Virus record (IMG/VR): IMGVR_UViG_3300035670_000159 | Coordinates: 1 to 64,000 of that record | Length of the DNA: 64,000 nt | Origin: a virus | Direction: 5' to 3' (one strand) | Part shown: positions 13,599 through 21,098 of the stretch, in pieces | Layout of the letters: the number at the start of each line of letters is the position of its first letter | How positions within the stretch are numbered: position 1 is the first letter of the stretch | Program-made: the position numbers and the translations under genes | Notes under the pieces: model-generated | Database searches by the model: none | Told to the model about the DNA's origin: nothing | What the model saw: only the letters and a program-made list of their open reading frames with translations

Positions 13599-14618
13599 TT
13601 ATCGTTCATTAGTTCCAATAGTCTTCGTAATGCAACCCAATCCGTTGCAGTGCTGGCATTCTACCACAGGTTTGTTAATCTCTTGCATCAAATCCTTCAA
13701 ATATTGCTGAATGTACTCATAAAGTTCTTGCAAGCTATTAGCCTCCCAAGGTTCAATACAAGTGTATCCATTATACCCACCTCCGTGGTGAGCACCCTTC
13801 CAAGTCATCTCAAAGATTTTCTGTTGCTTTGTCGTCTTGGTTGCTGTAGTGAATCGTGGAGGCTTGTAGCTACGCAAAGAAGATGTGAACTTTTCAGTCT
13901 TGACTTCGTAGGGCTTAGTCTCAATGACTTTTTCTACTGTAAAGCAAAAATCATAATTACTTGTTACACGAGCTACCTTGCCGTCAACATTATTCAGGAT
14001 ATGAGCACGAACGATCTTGTAGACTTGTTCGCTTGTCAAGGAACAAGGACGAGTGTGCAAGAGGAAGTCCGGTGTAAGCATTCGCTCAATATCAGCAAAG
14101 ACAGCAACCTTGCTCAAGTCCTGTACTTGAAGTTTACCACCGTAATTACCATCTTGAACTTGAATCTTCATTTCTGAAGGAGCTTCGTAGTTTTCGATGT
14201 GCAAGTCACGGAGTTTGTAAACCTCTACCTCCACAGGGACAATCTCTGCGGGAAGTTCAGTGTAATCAGCTTGATAGAGACTGGCTAGACTTGCATAAGC
14301 ACCATGATAGGTGTACTCATCCTCATCAGAGTCCCATACTTGACAAAGCTGCTGCATTGTAAGGGTCAAAGGAATCTTCTCTGAAGCAAGTTCAGGGTTG
14401 ATCAACTTCCAGCCGGTTTGTTCTTTCTTCGGCGGATTGCGCTTCTTGAAATCCTTGAGCTCACCTTCAAAATGATACCACCCGTTGTTAGGCACAAGAG
14501 AAGTAACATCCTTGCCGTTGATTTCAACGATGTTTAGTGCTTGAAGGTTCTGGTAAGACCAAGACGAGTCAATCTTGAAAAATACTCCAATGTTTGTTGA
14601 GTAGTATTGGATTTTCAT
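13599..14618 (-). CDS. unknown 339-aa protein
   Basis: The second-largest leftward gene here. No transmembrane segment. A beta-rich N-terminus (EINGKDVTSLVPNNGWYHFE), a middle part with FTVEKVIETKPYEVKTEKFT, and a C-terminal CQHCNGLGC that could bind one metal or form a disulfide, like a single DnaJ-type zinc repeat. Start ATG after GAAAGGTCATAA. Function unknown. Confidence 0.65.
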   Translation of the reverse strand: MKIQYYSTNIGVFFKIDSSWSYQNLQALNIVEINGKDVTSLVPNNGWYHFEGELKDFKKRNPPKKEQTGWKLINPELASEKIPLTLTMQQLCQVWDSDEDEYTYHGAYASLASLYQADYTELPAEIVPVEVEVYKLRDLHIENYEAPSEMKIQVQDGNYGGKLQVQDLSKVAVFADIERMLTPDFLLHTRPCSLTSEQVYKIVRAHILNNVDGKVARVTSNYDFCFTVEKVIETKPYEVKTEKFTSSLRSYKPPRFTTATKTTKQQKIFEMTWKGAHHGGGYNGYTCIEPWEANSLQELYEYIQQYLKDLMQEINKPVVECQHCNGLGCITKTIGTNER

Positions 14619-14628
14619 TTATGACCTT

Positions 14629-14796
14629 TCAAATATTCCTAAAACTAACACCCCTGATAACATCAGGACTCTTCTTCATCTGCTGTAGATGCCACTCCAA
14701 GTGCTCCTTTGGTGTATCAAAAGAACGATCAACAAAGCCTTTAGAGGTCTTCTCTTGGAAGGAGATTCGGTGGGTTTTGACTTGTGTCTTTTTCAT
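14629..14796 (-). CDS. unknown 55-aa basic protein
   Basis: MKKTQVKTHRISFQEKTSKG, then FDTPKEHLEWHLQQMKKSPD. Its first 56 bases overlap the end of the gene at 14741-14971 in another frame. It ends 10 bases before the next start. Composition is coding-like; function unknown. Confidence 0.45.
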   Translation of the reverse strand: MKKTQVKTHRISFQEKTSKGFVDRSFDTPKEHLEWHLQQMKKSPDVIRGVSFRNI

Positions 14797-14971
14797 CTTT
14801 ACTTTTTAGTGAATCAATATGGTTAAGCATAGCATGAATGAACTTACTAAAGCGGAAGTCCTCGTAACCTACTTCCCAGTGTTCACCATGTCTACGAATG
14901 TCCAAGATTGTACCATAGTCTTCGTGTCGGTCTATTTCGTATTTACCGTCTTCAAAGGAATAAGTTTTCAC
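14741..14971 (-). CDS. unknown 76-aa protein
   Basis: MKTYSFEDGKYEIDRHEDYG, then HWEVGYEDFRFSKFIHAMLN. Its start overlaps the preceding stop by ATGA. Family not recognised. Confidence 0.55.
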   Translation of the reverse strand: MKTYSFEDGKYEIDRHEDYGTILDIRRHGEHWEVGYEDFRFSKFIHAMLNHIDSLKSKDEKDTSQNPPNLLPREDL

Positions 14972-15207
14972 AGAACCTCCGTTTCAATGTGTTCATGAAG
15001 TTCAGTATAGCCTACATTTCCAATCCCTTCAACAAAAGATTGATCAAGTCGTGCAACGTATTGTCCTGCGTGTTCAAACAAGTCATCTACAGAATCAACA
15101 GGGAACATATAAGAGCTAAACTCTTCGAGATGTTCTTCGGTCAACATATCATCAGGGATATCCACTTCGATTTCTTTTGTGATGGTTACGAGTACAGTCT
15201 TTTTCAT
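14968..15207 (-). CDS. unknown 79-aa acidic protein
   Basis: MKKTVLVTITKEIEVDIPDD, an opening typical of small phage proteins with one beta hairpin followed by helices (EEHLEEFSSYMFPVDSVDDL). Preceded by TTTGAAAGGAAATAT. Family not recognised. Confidence 0.6.
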   Translation of the reverse strand: MKKTVLVTITKEIEVDIPDDMLTEEHLEEFSSYMFPVDSVDDLFEHAGQYVARLDQSFVEGIGNVGYTELHEHIETEVL

Positions 15208-15227
15208 ATATTTCCTTTCAAACTGAT

Positions 15228-15330
15228 TTAAACGCCTTTTAAGCCCTTCTAGTACCTTCAGGCTACCTACCCCTTAGTCAATGGGTTTAAGGGGCTTCTA
15301 GGTGCCTTTAAAGCGATAACAGACCTGTCG
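15228..15330. repeat. dispersed CTAG/TTTAA intergenic repeat, copy c
   Basis: GATTTAAACGCC, AGCCCTTCTAG, CAGGCTACCTACCCC, AAGGGGCTTCTAGG and CCTTTAAAGC. The copy is itself roughly palindromic around CCCTTAGTCAATGGG. It separates two leftward genes. Confidence 0.5.
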
Positions 15331-15348
15331 GGGATGTGTCTTTGGGTT

Positions 15349-15558
15349 TTAGAGGCTTTTGTAAATCCCTGCAAGCATCTCTTCCAGCAAATCCTGCTCA
15401 TCTGAAGAAATATCTTCTACACCAGCGATAGCCTTACCTACGGTGTAGCTGTTACTACACAGCATAAAGAACAGATTGTACTCCTCTTGCCTCTCAATCG
15501 TAATCTTAAGCTCGATAGGTTGGAATGCTGGTTGGGTTGATGTTTTGTTTACTTTCAT
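15349..15558 (-). CDS. unknown 69-aa protein
   Basis: ATG at 15558 (MKVNKTSTQPAFQPIELKIT) follows AAAGGAAACCAA. It continues RQEEYNLFFMLCSNSYTVGK and ends helical. Family not recognised. Confidence 0.55.
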   Translation of the reverse strand: MKVNKTSTQPAFQPIELKITIERQEEYNLFFMLCSNSYTVGKAIAGVEDISSDEQDLLEEMLAGIYKSL

Positions 15559-15568
15559 TTGGTTTCCT

Positions 15569-15745
15569 TTATTTCTTTGCACAAACATAAGTGATATTCT
15601 TCACAGTACCGCCAGCCATCTTGACAGCAGCTTCACCAGCAGCCTTGCAAGTCTCAGCAGAGGAGAACTCCGCAGTTGTCAAAGCATTGGAGTTGCCACT
15701 GCCCATAAGACCGACATGAGCAAAGAGAATTAGAACGTAGATCAT
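15569..15745 (-). CDS. small exported two-cysteine protein, 58 aa
   Basis: MIYVLILFAHVGLMGSGNSN, a hydrophobic leader, then FSSAETCKAAGEAAVKMAGG and a C-terminal YVCAKK. The leader plus two cysteines suggests a periplasmic peptide with one disulfide. The rightward gene at 18381-18557 has the same length and plan. Confidence 0.6.
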   Translation of the reverse strand: MIYVLILFAHVGLMGSGNSNALTTAEFSSAETCKAAGEAAVKMAGGTVKNITYVCAKK

Positions 15746-15773
15746 TGTGTTTCCTTTCGTTTGTTTAGAAGCC

Positions 15774-15902
15774 TCAAGCATACAACTCTTCAATCATCTT
15801 TGCAAGTTCTTTTTCAGCTTGTTGTTTATACATCCCTTGAGAGATTTGCTTGTCTGCAAAGAAGATGTAGTACATACAGCGGTGTTTGCGGAGGTGGTAC
15901 AT
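15774..15902 (-). CDS. unknown 42-aa protein
   Basis: MYHLRKHRCMYYIFFADKQI and a helical rest (KQQAEKELAKMIEELYA). AAGGACTAACCC precedes the ATG. Support is from spacing and ribosome-binding site. Confidence 0.45.
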   Translation of the reverse strand: MYHLRKHRCMYYIFFADKQISQGMYKQQAEKELAKMIEELYA

Positions 15903-15913
15903 GGGTTAGTCCT

Positions 15914-16267
15914 TTAGTTAAGATGGTTTGATCTTAGCACATTAAGTCTTGTTGTCAAGCGAAGCCCGCCAGGGCTAGCGGTTTCGTCAAGGGCTTGTTT
16001 GAAATCTGCACTACTTATCAATTTATGTAGTGAATTTGCAACAATCTCACAACTGCCGTCATGTAGAACACTCACAGCATGACTCATGTACTTGCAATTA
16101 TAAGGTGTGTCAGGCTCTACACCTAGCTTCAAAGAGTATGTTTGAATTCTAGGGTCAAAGTAAACTTCATACACATCTTCTTCATCAAACGTCATGTTAC
16201 CAGCAAGAGATACGAAGTCTCCTTCTTTAATTTCTGTTCCGTTCTTATCAAATAGTCCTGTAAGCAT
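15914..16267 (-). CDS. YopX-like protein, 117 aa
   Basis: MLTGLFDKNGTEIKEGDFVS is the signature opening of the YopX family (DxNGxEIxEGD), small beta-rich proteins common in phages of unknown role. The following MTFDEEDVYEVYFDPRI matches the family's V-x-V-F-D part. Start ATG after AAAGGAGAACTGA. Confidence 0.7.
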   Translation of the reverse strand: MLTGLFDKNGTEIKEGDFVSLAGNMTFDEEDVYEVYFDPRIQTYSLKLGVEPDTPYNCKYMSHAVSVLHDGSCEIVANSLHKLISSADFKQALDETASPGGLRLTTRLNVLRSNHLN

Positions 16268-16282
16268 TCAGTTCTCCTTTGT

Positions 16283-17527
16283 TTACAATACAATCTTCTT
16301 CTCAAGCACACTCTTATCTACATCACGCCACTTGATCGACATAGGCACAGGACAATCAATCTTGAATCTCTCCCTGAACTTGTCTGCCATAGTCAAGACT
16401 AGGAGTTCTAGATGTTCTTTTGCTACAACGAAGCTATCATGCACACAGAGGATAGGGATTTCTTTGAGTACAAAGACTTCAAGGATATCCGCTGCTAGAT
16501 GACTGTCTAGATTCTGGAGGACTCTGCCGAAGGGTTCCATAGCAAAGAATAACCCTTCAAAATCAGGGTAGCTCTGTAGGATCAACGCCATGACAGAACG
16601 TGCGTTACCTAGCGTATACACAACCTTGTCTTCTTCAGACAGAGTATTAATTTCACTTTGGATAGCACGCTTCGCGGTATCGCTTCTGTCGCAGTTAAAC
16701 ATGATGTTCACAGCCAGCTTCACGATGCGACGATCAACCTTGTTAGTAACATCCTCTAGGATATCAGCGTACATATCCATCGGAACATCCTGCATGGGTA
16801 CACCTACAACCGCAGCAGCTATGCGGAAGTGCAGATTCTGAAAGTCCACTTCAACAACAGGCTTACCGTCAATAGTAATATCCAAACGTTGATCACCATC
16901 CTTGCTGTGAAGCTGCAGGATATCAGCACGGTAGAACCTTCCTCCTTGGTCGAAGGACTCATTGAAGATTCTGCTGTATACGTTAGACAAGCGTTCACCT
17001 GTACCTGTCAGGACTGTTGCTTTCTCGTTCAGGATGTTTAGCTTTACAACCAAATCCTTCATCTTTTCTGTTTCGTCTGTGTGCTCATACGGGATAGCCT
17101 TCTTGTCTTTGTTCCGAAGAATAAGACTCTCGATTGCTGTCAAGTAAGCACGTTCAACCTCATCCATTTCGATTTCAGAGAGGTCTGGGAATTCATTCAT
17201 AAATTTCTCCGTAGGTAGGATTGTACTGATTGTTCGGTTCTCAGGAATAGACGAACCTTTACCAATCAGATTTGTAATGTAACCTTGTTGTTCAAGGAAG
17301 TCAACAGCCTTGATGATCTTTCTTACCGAAATCTTTCTTTTGGATGTGATAGAGTCAGCACTCTTGTCCCTTGAGTACACGATAGCATTCTTATGTCTGA
17401 TACCAGCTAAGAGGTTAGTTACAATGACACCTAGCACAACATTGTCTTTGTACCTTAACTTTCTTAACTTGTTTCTGACATGCTGTGGTATAGTTATGTC
17501 GTATGTGAGTAGCTTAGTATTGAACAT
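16283..17527 (-). CDS. family-A-polymerase-like palm protein with N-terminal winged helix
   Basis: 414 residues from ATG at 17527 (AAGGAGGT 12 bases upstream). N-terminal part (KISVRKIIKAVDFLEQQGYI) resembles a winged helix. The C-terminal half shows a polymerase-like order: GRFYRADILQLHS, VVEVDFQNLHFRIAAAVVG (motif-A-like Asp), a Lys-containing helix KLAVNIMFNC, and ILCVHDSFVV (motif-C-like HD). This resembles DNA polymerase I/T7 RNA polymerase palms, in a poorly characterised phage and plasmid family. As the first gene of the leftward operon it might prime, replicate or regulate. The polymerase activity is inference. Confidence 0.6.
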   Translation of the reverse strand: MFNTKLLTYDITIPQHVRNKLRKLRYKDNVVLGVIVTNLLAGIRHKNAIVYSRDKSADSITSKRKISVRKIIKAVDFLEQQGYITNLIGKGSSIPENRTISTILPTEKFMNEFPDLSEIEMDEVERAYLTAIESLILRNKDKKAIPYEHTDETEKMKDLVVKLNILNEKATVLTGTGERLSNVYSRIFNESFDQGGRFYRADILQLHSKDGDQRLDITIDGKPVVEVDFQNLHFRIAAAVVGVPMQDVPMDMYADILEDVTNKVDRRIVKLAVNIMFNCDRSDTAKRAIQSEINTLSEEDKVVYTLGNARSVMALILQSYPDFEGLFFAMEPFGRVLQNLDSHLAADILEVFVLKEIPILCVHDSFVVAKEHLELLVLTMADKFRERFKIDCPVPMSIKWRDVDKSVLEKKIVL

Positions 17528-17564
17528 CTCAATCTTGTACCTCCTTGTAGTTATGAAGAGTAGA

Positions 17565-17594
17565 AGTATAGCACAGATAGAACTTAGAGTACAA
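17565..17594 (-). promoter_or_regulatory. leftward promoter of the early operon
   Basis: Read leftward: TTGTAC, 18 bases ending TGTGC, TATACT. It lies 38 bases upstream of the polymerase-like gene start. Confidence 0.65.
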
Positions 17595-17732
17595 CCTACA
17601 GCAGAACATCCTCGTCCCTTCGGTGTACCCATGCAAGGCACTTTTTTCTATAAAGTCGTGTGAAACTTTCAGGGCTGTAGGTGAATTTCAACCTTGATGG
17701 TGCGTGTACGAAACAAACAACACAAACCTTTG

Positions 17733-17762
17733 TTGACTTCCTTCACAAGCTCATGCTATACT
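17733..17762 (+). promoter_or_regulatory. rightward promoter of the early operon
   Basis: TTGACT, 18 bases, TATACT; followed by AAGGAG and the ATG at 17790. Together with the leftward promoter it forms a divergent control region of about 260 bases. Confidence 0.75.
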
Positions 17763-17789
17763 AAGTTTTCAACACACAAGGAGTGAAAC

Positions 17790-18047
17790 ATGACCAAGAA
17801 AATCTTCCACAAGGACACTCAATCAATGTCTGTGACAGTTCAAGGAAAGTACCCTACGCACTATATCGTGGGAGCACCTTCGGATTTTTACGTGTATCTG
17901 TCAGACAAAGGTGCAGATTCATGGTCAGAGTGGATCAAAGGAGAGCCTCGTCTCTACCGTGATCTTTCTGACTTACACAGGAAGCATGACCTAGAAGGTT
18001 TTGTCAGTGCTGTAGAAGAACTTTGGCAGAAGAATAAGAAGGCTTGA
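17790..18047 (+). CDS. unknown 85-aa protein
   Basis: MTKKIFHKDTQSMSVTVQGK, then VYLSDKGADSWSEWIKGEPR. First gene of the rightward unit, 27 bases after the -10 box, so likely one of the earliest expressed; such genes often act on host functions. Family not recognised. Confidence 0.65.
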   Translation: MTKKIFHKDTQSMSVTVQGKYPTHYIVGAPSDFYVYLSDKGADSWSEWIKGEPRLYRDLSDLHRKHDLEGFVSAVEELWQKNKKA

Positions 18048-18102
18048 CGATGCCGCTAACCTGTGGTGTCGCTTGACTGTAGCGCAGTTTCTGCGAAACA
18101 GC

Positions 18103-18131
18103 TTGACACCCTCCTGAACTTCGTGCACAAT
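18103..18131 (+). promoter_or_regulatory. possible second early promoter
   Basis: TTGACA, 17 bases, CACAAT. The -35 is perfect, the -10 poor. It stands in the 120-base gap before the next gene. Confidence 0.4.
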
Positions 18132-18167
18132 TTAACTCAACATCAACAACACACGAAAGGAATCATT

Positions 18168-18371
18168 ATGAATATCCTCTACCAAGAAATCACATCTCGA
18201 TTGCAAAAGATTCTAGACCTACCTAGAACAACTATCCCTGATCTTTTTAAAGCATGGGAGGTTGAGGCATATAAGTTAAAAGAAGAATTACTGGCTGAAG
18301 GTTTGGAAGAGTCTGCCGAGGAAGTCCAACGTATCATTGACACACAACTTCAATTTAAACCGAAGGGATAA
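18168..18371 (+). CDS. unknown 67-aa helical protein
   Basis: ATG at 18168 follows GAAAGGAATCATT. MNILYQEITSRLQKILDLPR and a second amphipathic helix; family not recognised. Confidence 0.6.
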   Translation: MNILYQEITSRLQKILDLPRTTIPDLFKAWEVEAYKLKEELLAEGLEESAEEVQRIIDTQLQFKPKG

Positions 18372-18380
18372 AGGATTAGC

Positions 18381-18557
18381 ATGACAACAATTACACTTTG
18401 GCTTTTGATTGTATCTAGCAGTAACTATCGAGGTGCCTCAGTCCCTCAAGTACTTGAACGCTTTGCTACATCTGCTGATTGTCAGCATGTACTAGAATCA
18501 ATGCCTAAAGGATATGAGAATACTGCTCGTTGTGTTCAAGCAAAGGTTGTGAAATGA
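18381..18557 (+). CDS. small exported two-cysteine protein, 58 aa
   Basis: MTTITLWLLIVSSSNYRGAS, a hydrophobic leader, then FATSADCQHVLESMPKGYEN and ARCVQAKVVK. Same plan as the leftward gene at 15569-15745: leader, AxxC, then xC near the end. The stop overlaps the next ATG (AATGA). Confidence 0.55.
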   Translation: MTTITLWLLIVSSSNYRGASVPQVLERFATSADCQHVLESMPKGYENTARCVQAKVVK

Positions 18558-18814
18558 CTCAACCAACACAAAAAGAAATCATTGAACACATCAAGGAGCA
18601 TTTCGGTATTTCAGGAGAACAGGTACTTCAAATCATGAGAACTCCTACACACCCATATGACCTCCGAGATAGGTTTGCAATGATGACAATTTCAAGCGTA
18701 CTTGCACCTAACCCAGTCACTGGACAGTTTGCGCTCGTAAGTGATTTCGAGGCTTGTGCAATTACTGCTTACAAGATGGCAGACGCAATGCTTAAAGCAC
18801 GGAGTATGGAATGA
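18554..18814 (+). CDS. unknown 86-aa protein
   Basis: MTQPTQKEIIEHIKEHFGIS, then YDLRDRFAMMTISSVLAPNP and EACAITAYKMADAMLKAR. The plan resembles small phage proteins seen next to early genes; no function known. Overlaps both neighbours by ATGA. Confidence 0.6.
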   Translation: MTQPTQKEIIEHIKEHFGISGEQVLQIMRTPTHPYDLRDRFAMMTISSVLAPNPVTGQFALVSDFEACAITAYKMADAMLKARSME

Positions 18815-18990
18815 CCCTACACCAAGCTCTAGATATCTCCCGCACCATTGCAAAGCACAATCCCTTTGTTAGAATGCAACCAAAAGAGCAAGAACTGGCT
18901 AACCAAGCAGGAACTTTGCTTAGTAGGATGGCTAACACGGAGGAGTTAGAGTTTTTGTTGAGAGATGAGAAGTGGAATGCGTTGTTTTGA
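18811..18990 (+). CDS. unknown 59-aa helical protein
   Basis: MTLHQALDISRTIAKHNPFV..., ending LEFLLRDEKWNALF. Four-base overlap with the upstream gene. Family not recognised. Confidence 0.55.
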   Translation: MTLHQALDISRTIAKHNPFVRMQPKEQELANQAGTLLSRMANTEELEFLLRDEKWNALF

Positions 18991-19000
18991 AAGGTAACAC

Positions 19001-19450
19001 ATGAACAACTTTATTCAAAATGTTAGTAGGTTTGACATCATCACTGGTCACCATGCAGACGCTGGTGAAAACTCCATGTTGATTCAAATCGTGGATTTCT
19101 TTGATACTTTCCCGACACCGAAGCACAATTTCAAAGAAGTTCTGCAGTTTAAGTTCGATGATGTTCTGGATGGCCCTACAGCTTGTACGGACTTACAAGC
19201 ACAAGAACTTGCTAATGCACTGCAACGTGCAAAAGAGCAACACATGAGTGTAATTGTGCATTGCTTTGCAGGTCTTTGTCGTAGTGGTGCTGTGGCAGAA
19301 GTAGGAATCATGCTAGGATTCAACCCTCCTGATTGCATTCGTATTCCTAACTCTACAGTAAAGAATAAGATGCTGAAGGCTTTAGGCATGAAGATTGATG
19401 AGAGCACTTCTGTGTTCGCACAGGAATTTTATAACCGTGAATTTGATTAA
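19001..19450 (+). CDS. dual-specificity/tyrosine phosphatase-like protein
   Basis: 149 residues. VIVHCFAGLCRSGAVAEVG near residue 86 contains the C-x5-R active-site loop (C-F-A-G-L-C-R) preceded by His and followed by Ser, as in cysteine-based protein phosphatases. The N-terminal half (FDIITGHHADAGENSMLIQI) fits the strand order of small phage phosphatase-like proteins. It may dephosphorylate host proteins or nucleotides early in infection; the substrate is unknown. Confidence 0.75.
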   Translation: MNNFIQNVSRFDIITGHHADAGENSMLIQIVDFFDTFPTPKHNFKEVLQFKFDDVLDGPTACTDLQAQELANALQRAKEQHMSVIVHCFAGLCRSGAVAEVGIMLGFNPPDCIRIPNSTVKNKMLKALGMKIDESTSVFAQEFYNREFD

Positions 19451-19459
19451 GGAGTGACT

Positions 19460-19657
19460 ATGACAAATCAAAACCAAATGCTAGAATCTTCTCGCTTTAC
19501 ATCCAGGAAGTTTCTCGCTACAATCTTTACTTTAGCAAGTGCAACGGCTTTGGTGTATTTTGGAGCTATCGCAGATGGTGTATACTCTGCGGTGATTATC
19601 GCTACAAACACCGCATATCTTGCTGCGAATGTAATTCAGAAGACAAATACTAAGTAA
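19460..19657 (+). CDS. small membrane protein, 65 aa
   Basis: ATG at 19460 lies six bases after AAGGAG; an in-frame GTG at 19454 is too close to it. FTSRKFLATIFTLASATALV and YSAVIIATNTAYLAANVI form two hydrophobic segments. It could be holin-like, but it is far from the lysis genes. Confidence 0.6.
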   Translation: MTNQNQMLESSRFTSRKFLATIFTLASATALVYFGAIADGVYSAVIIATNTAYLAANVIQKTNTK

Positions 19658-19672
19658 TTTTAAAAGGAGTAA

Positions 19673-19987
19673 ATGATGTTTAAGTCTTTGTTTGGTTTCT
19701 TTAATAACCAATCTGTAGGTGAAGTTTTTGATGATAAAATCGAGGTCGTCCTTCAAGAAGAAATGTTGAGTCAAACTGAACTTCAAATGCTTCAGCGGAT
19801 CATGGCTCAGTACATCCGAACGCATGAACAAGTACGCAAGGTGTTCAAAGAAGAAGCCTTGAGCTATCCTGTAGGGGATGAAATGCGGAATATGCTTTTC
19901 CGAGAGCACCGGGAAATCAAAGCAAAACTCAAAAAGCTCTCTGCTTTGCAATATCGCTTGAAGCATAAGATTGCTGCTCGGGATTAA
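19673..19987 (+). CDS. unknown 104-aa helical protein
   Basis: MMFKSLFGFFNNQSVGEVFD, then charged helices to the end (MLFREHREIKAKLKKLSALQ), a likely coiled coil. ATG at 19673 or 19676. Family not recognised. Confidence 0.6.
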   Translation: MMFKSLFGFFNNQSVGEVFDDKIEVVLQEEMLSQTELQMLQRIMAQYIRTHEQVRKVFKEEALSYPVGDEMRNMLFREHREIKAKLKKLSALQYRLKHKIAARD

Positions 19988-20060
19988 AGGTTCATAGAGG
20001 CCCTTAATAGCCCCTAGAAGGTGGGTTAAATGCTGAGGTAAGTGGTGGGTAGCCTGACAT
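19985..20060. repeat. dispersed CTAG/TTTAA intergenic repeat, copy d
   Basis: TAGAGGCCCTTAATAGCCCCTAG, then GGTGGGTAGCCTGAC, the reverse complement of the GGCTACCYACC word in copy c. It fills the 100-base gap between two rightward genes. Confidence 0.45.
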
Positions 20061-20087
20061 AGTGATAATTGATTATAGGAGGTTTAA

Positions 20088-20498
20088 ATGAAAGATATGT
20101 ATTCACCTACGGGTTGGGAAAATGCTGTAGACTGTGGTAATACACTTGGTAGTGAATATCCGTGCACTTTGAAGAAAACAGCACCAGCCACACAGCAAGC
20201 GGTGGATGGTTCCACAAGGTGGTTCACCGTTGTCTACAAAGACATTAGTCCCGGTGACGAAGCGAGATTGCTGGGCGAGCATCCAAAAGCATCAGCAATG
20301 AGTTGGAGCCACGCGCTGCGGGATCGTGACGCAGCGCGTGGCTCGGCAGAAAGCGTGAATCAAAATAATCTTGAAAGTCTTCTAGAACTTATTGACAACT
20401 TCGCAGAAACCCGGCATACTTGCGGACATTTGACTTATAACCTAAAGAGCAATGAATCTCGACAGAAGGTTATTGCAGCACTTAAAGGAAAAGTATGA
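20088..20498 (+). CDS. unknown 136-aa protein containing a GC-rich palindrome
   Basis: MKDMYSPTGWENAVDCGNTL; the middle part (WFTVVYKDISPGDEARLLGE) is encoded by DNA clearly richer in G and C than either end. The strong palindrome at 20306-20344 lies within it and encodes SHALRDRDAARGS. The ends look like ordinary genes of this phage. A small insertion or a transferred segment may explain the mix. Function unknown. Confidence 0.55.
   Translation: MKDMYSPTGWENAVDCGNTLGSEYPCTLKKTAPATQQAVDGSTRWFTVVYKDISPGDEARLLGEHPKASAMSWSHALRDRDAARGSAESVNQNNLESLLELIDNFAETRHTCGHLTYNLKSNESRQKVIAALKGKV
20306..20344. repeat. perfect 15-bp inverted repeat inside a gene
   Basis: GAGCCACGCGCTGCG and CGCAGCGCGTGGCTC flank a nine-base loop with no mismatch. 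The reading frame passes through it uninterrupted. It is the most stable hairpin in the early region and is G+C-rich in an AT-rich setting. Confidence 0.8.
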
Positions 20499-20878
20499 CA
20501 TTTCGATATAACACCCTAGAAGAAGCTCTGCCTAACGTTAAGTTTGTGGTAGAATGCAACTCTTTTGAACAACTTCAACTGTGGAAGCAGTACAAAGATG
20601 AAGTGAGCTGGGAAGAAAATCTTTGCGGATTCATGCCCAAAGTAGGAGAGCTTTGTGGGCGACCGATTCACCTTGAGACTCATTTTGCTAAAATTCACGG
20701 TAAGACTGTGATGTTCTATGAAGCATGTAGCCAGCTTGTGGATTACTTGCAAGTAGATGATTGGCTAATTAAGAATGCATATCCTCATTGCGGGTATGAT
20801 GAAAACTCCGGAGGTTGTCATCCACGTACAAACGCAATGAATTTTCATATTTGCGTCCATAAAATGAAAGAAGACTAA
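20495..20878 (+). CDS. unknown 127-aa protein with cysteine and histidine residues
   Basis: MTFRYNTLEEALPNVKFVVE, then GFMPKVGELCGRPIHLETHF and a C-terminal CGYDENSGGCHPRTNAMNFH. The clustered Cys/His could bind zinc. Overlaps the upstream stop by ATGA. Family not recognised. Confidence 0.6.
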   Translation: MTFRYNTLEEALPNVKFVVECNSFEQLQLWKQYKDEVSWEENLCGFMPKVGELCGRPIHLETHFAKIHGKTVMFYEACSQLVDYLQVDDWLIKNAYPHCGYDENSGGCHPRTNAMNFHICVHKMKED

Positions 20879-20879
20879 C

Positions 20880-21098
20880 ATGGAAATAATCCTAATCATC
20901 CAAGGTATCTTGATTGCTCTTCTGGTTTGGAGGGTAATTACACTAGGAAATCAAAACGAGAAAATGCTGAAATGGCAAGACAATGTAGTAGCATTTCAGA
21001 GTGCTCAGGTGTATTTGAATGGAACGCAACGAGAGATTAATTCCTTGCTTGCTAAAGAGGTTGCTAATCTTAATTTGATTGTAAAGGATGAAGTATGA
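20880..21098 (+). CDS. small membrane-anchored protein, 72 aa
   Basis: One N-terminal transmembrane segment (IILIIQGILIALLVWRVITL) followed by a helical cytoplasmic or periplasmic part. Function unknown. Confidence 0.6.
   Translation: MEIILIIQGILIALLVWRVITLGNQNEKMLKWQDNVVAFQSAQVYLNGTQREINSLLAKEVANLNLIVKDEV

Noticed and set aside
13650-14177. Rightward 175-codon frame
   Set aside because: Antisense to a well-formed leftward gene in a tightly coupled operon; composition is not coding-like.
20880-21098. Holin assignment for the single-membrane protein
   Set aside because: It lies in the early nucleotide region, far from endolysin and spanins.
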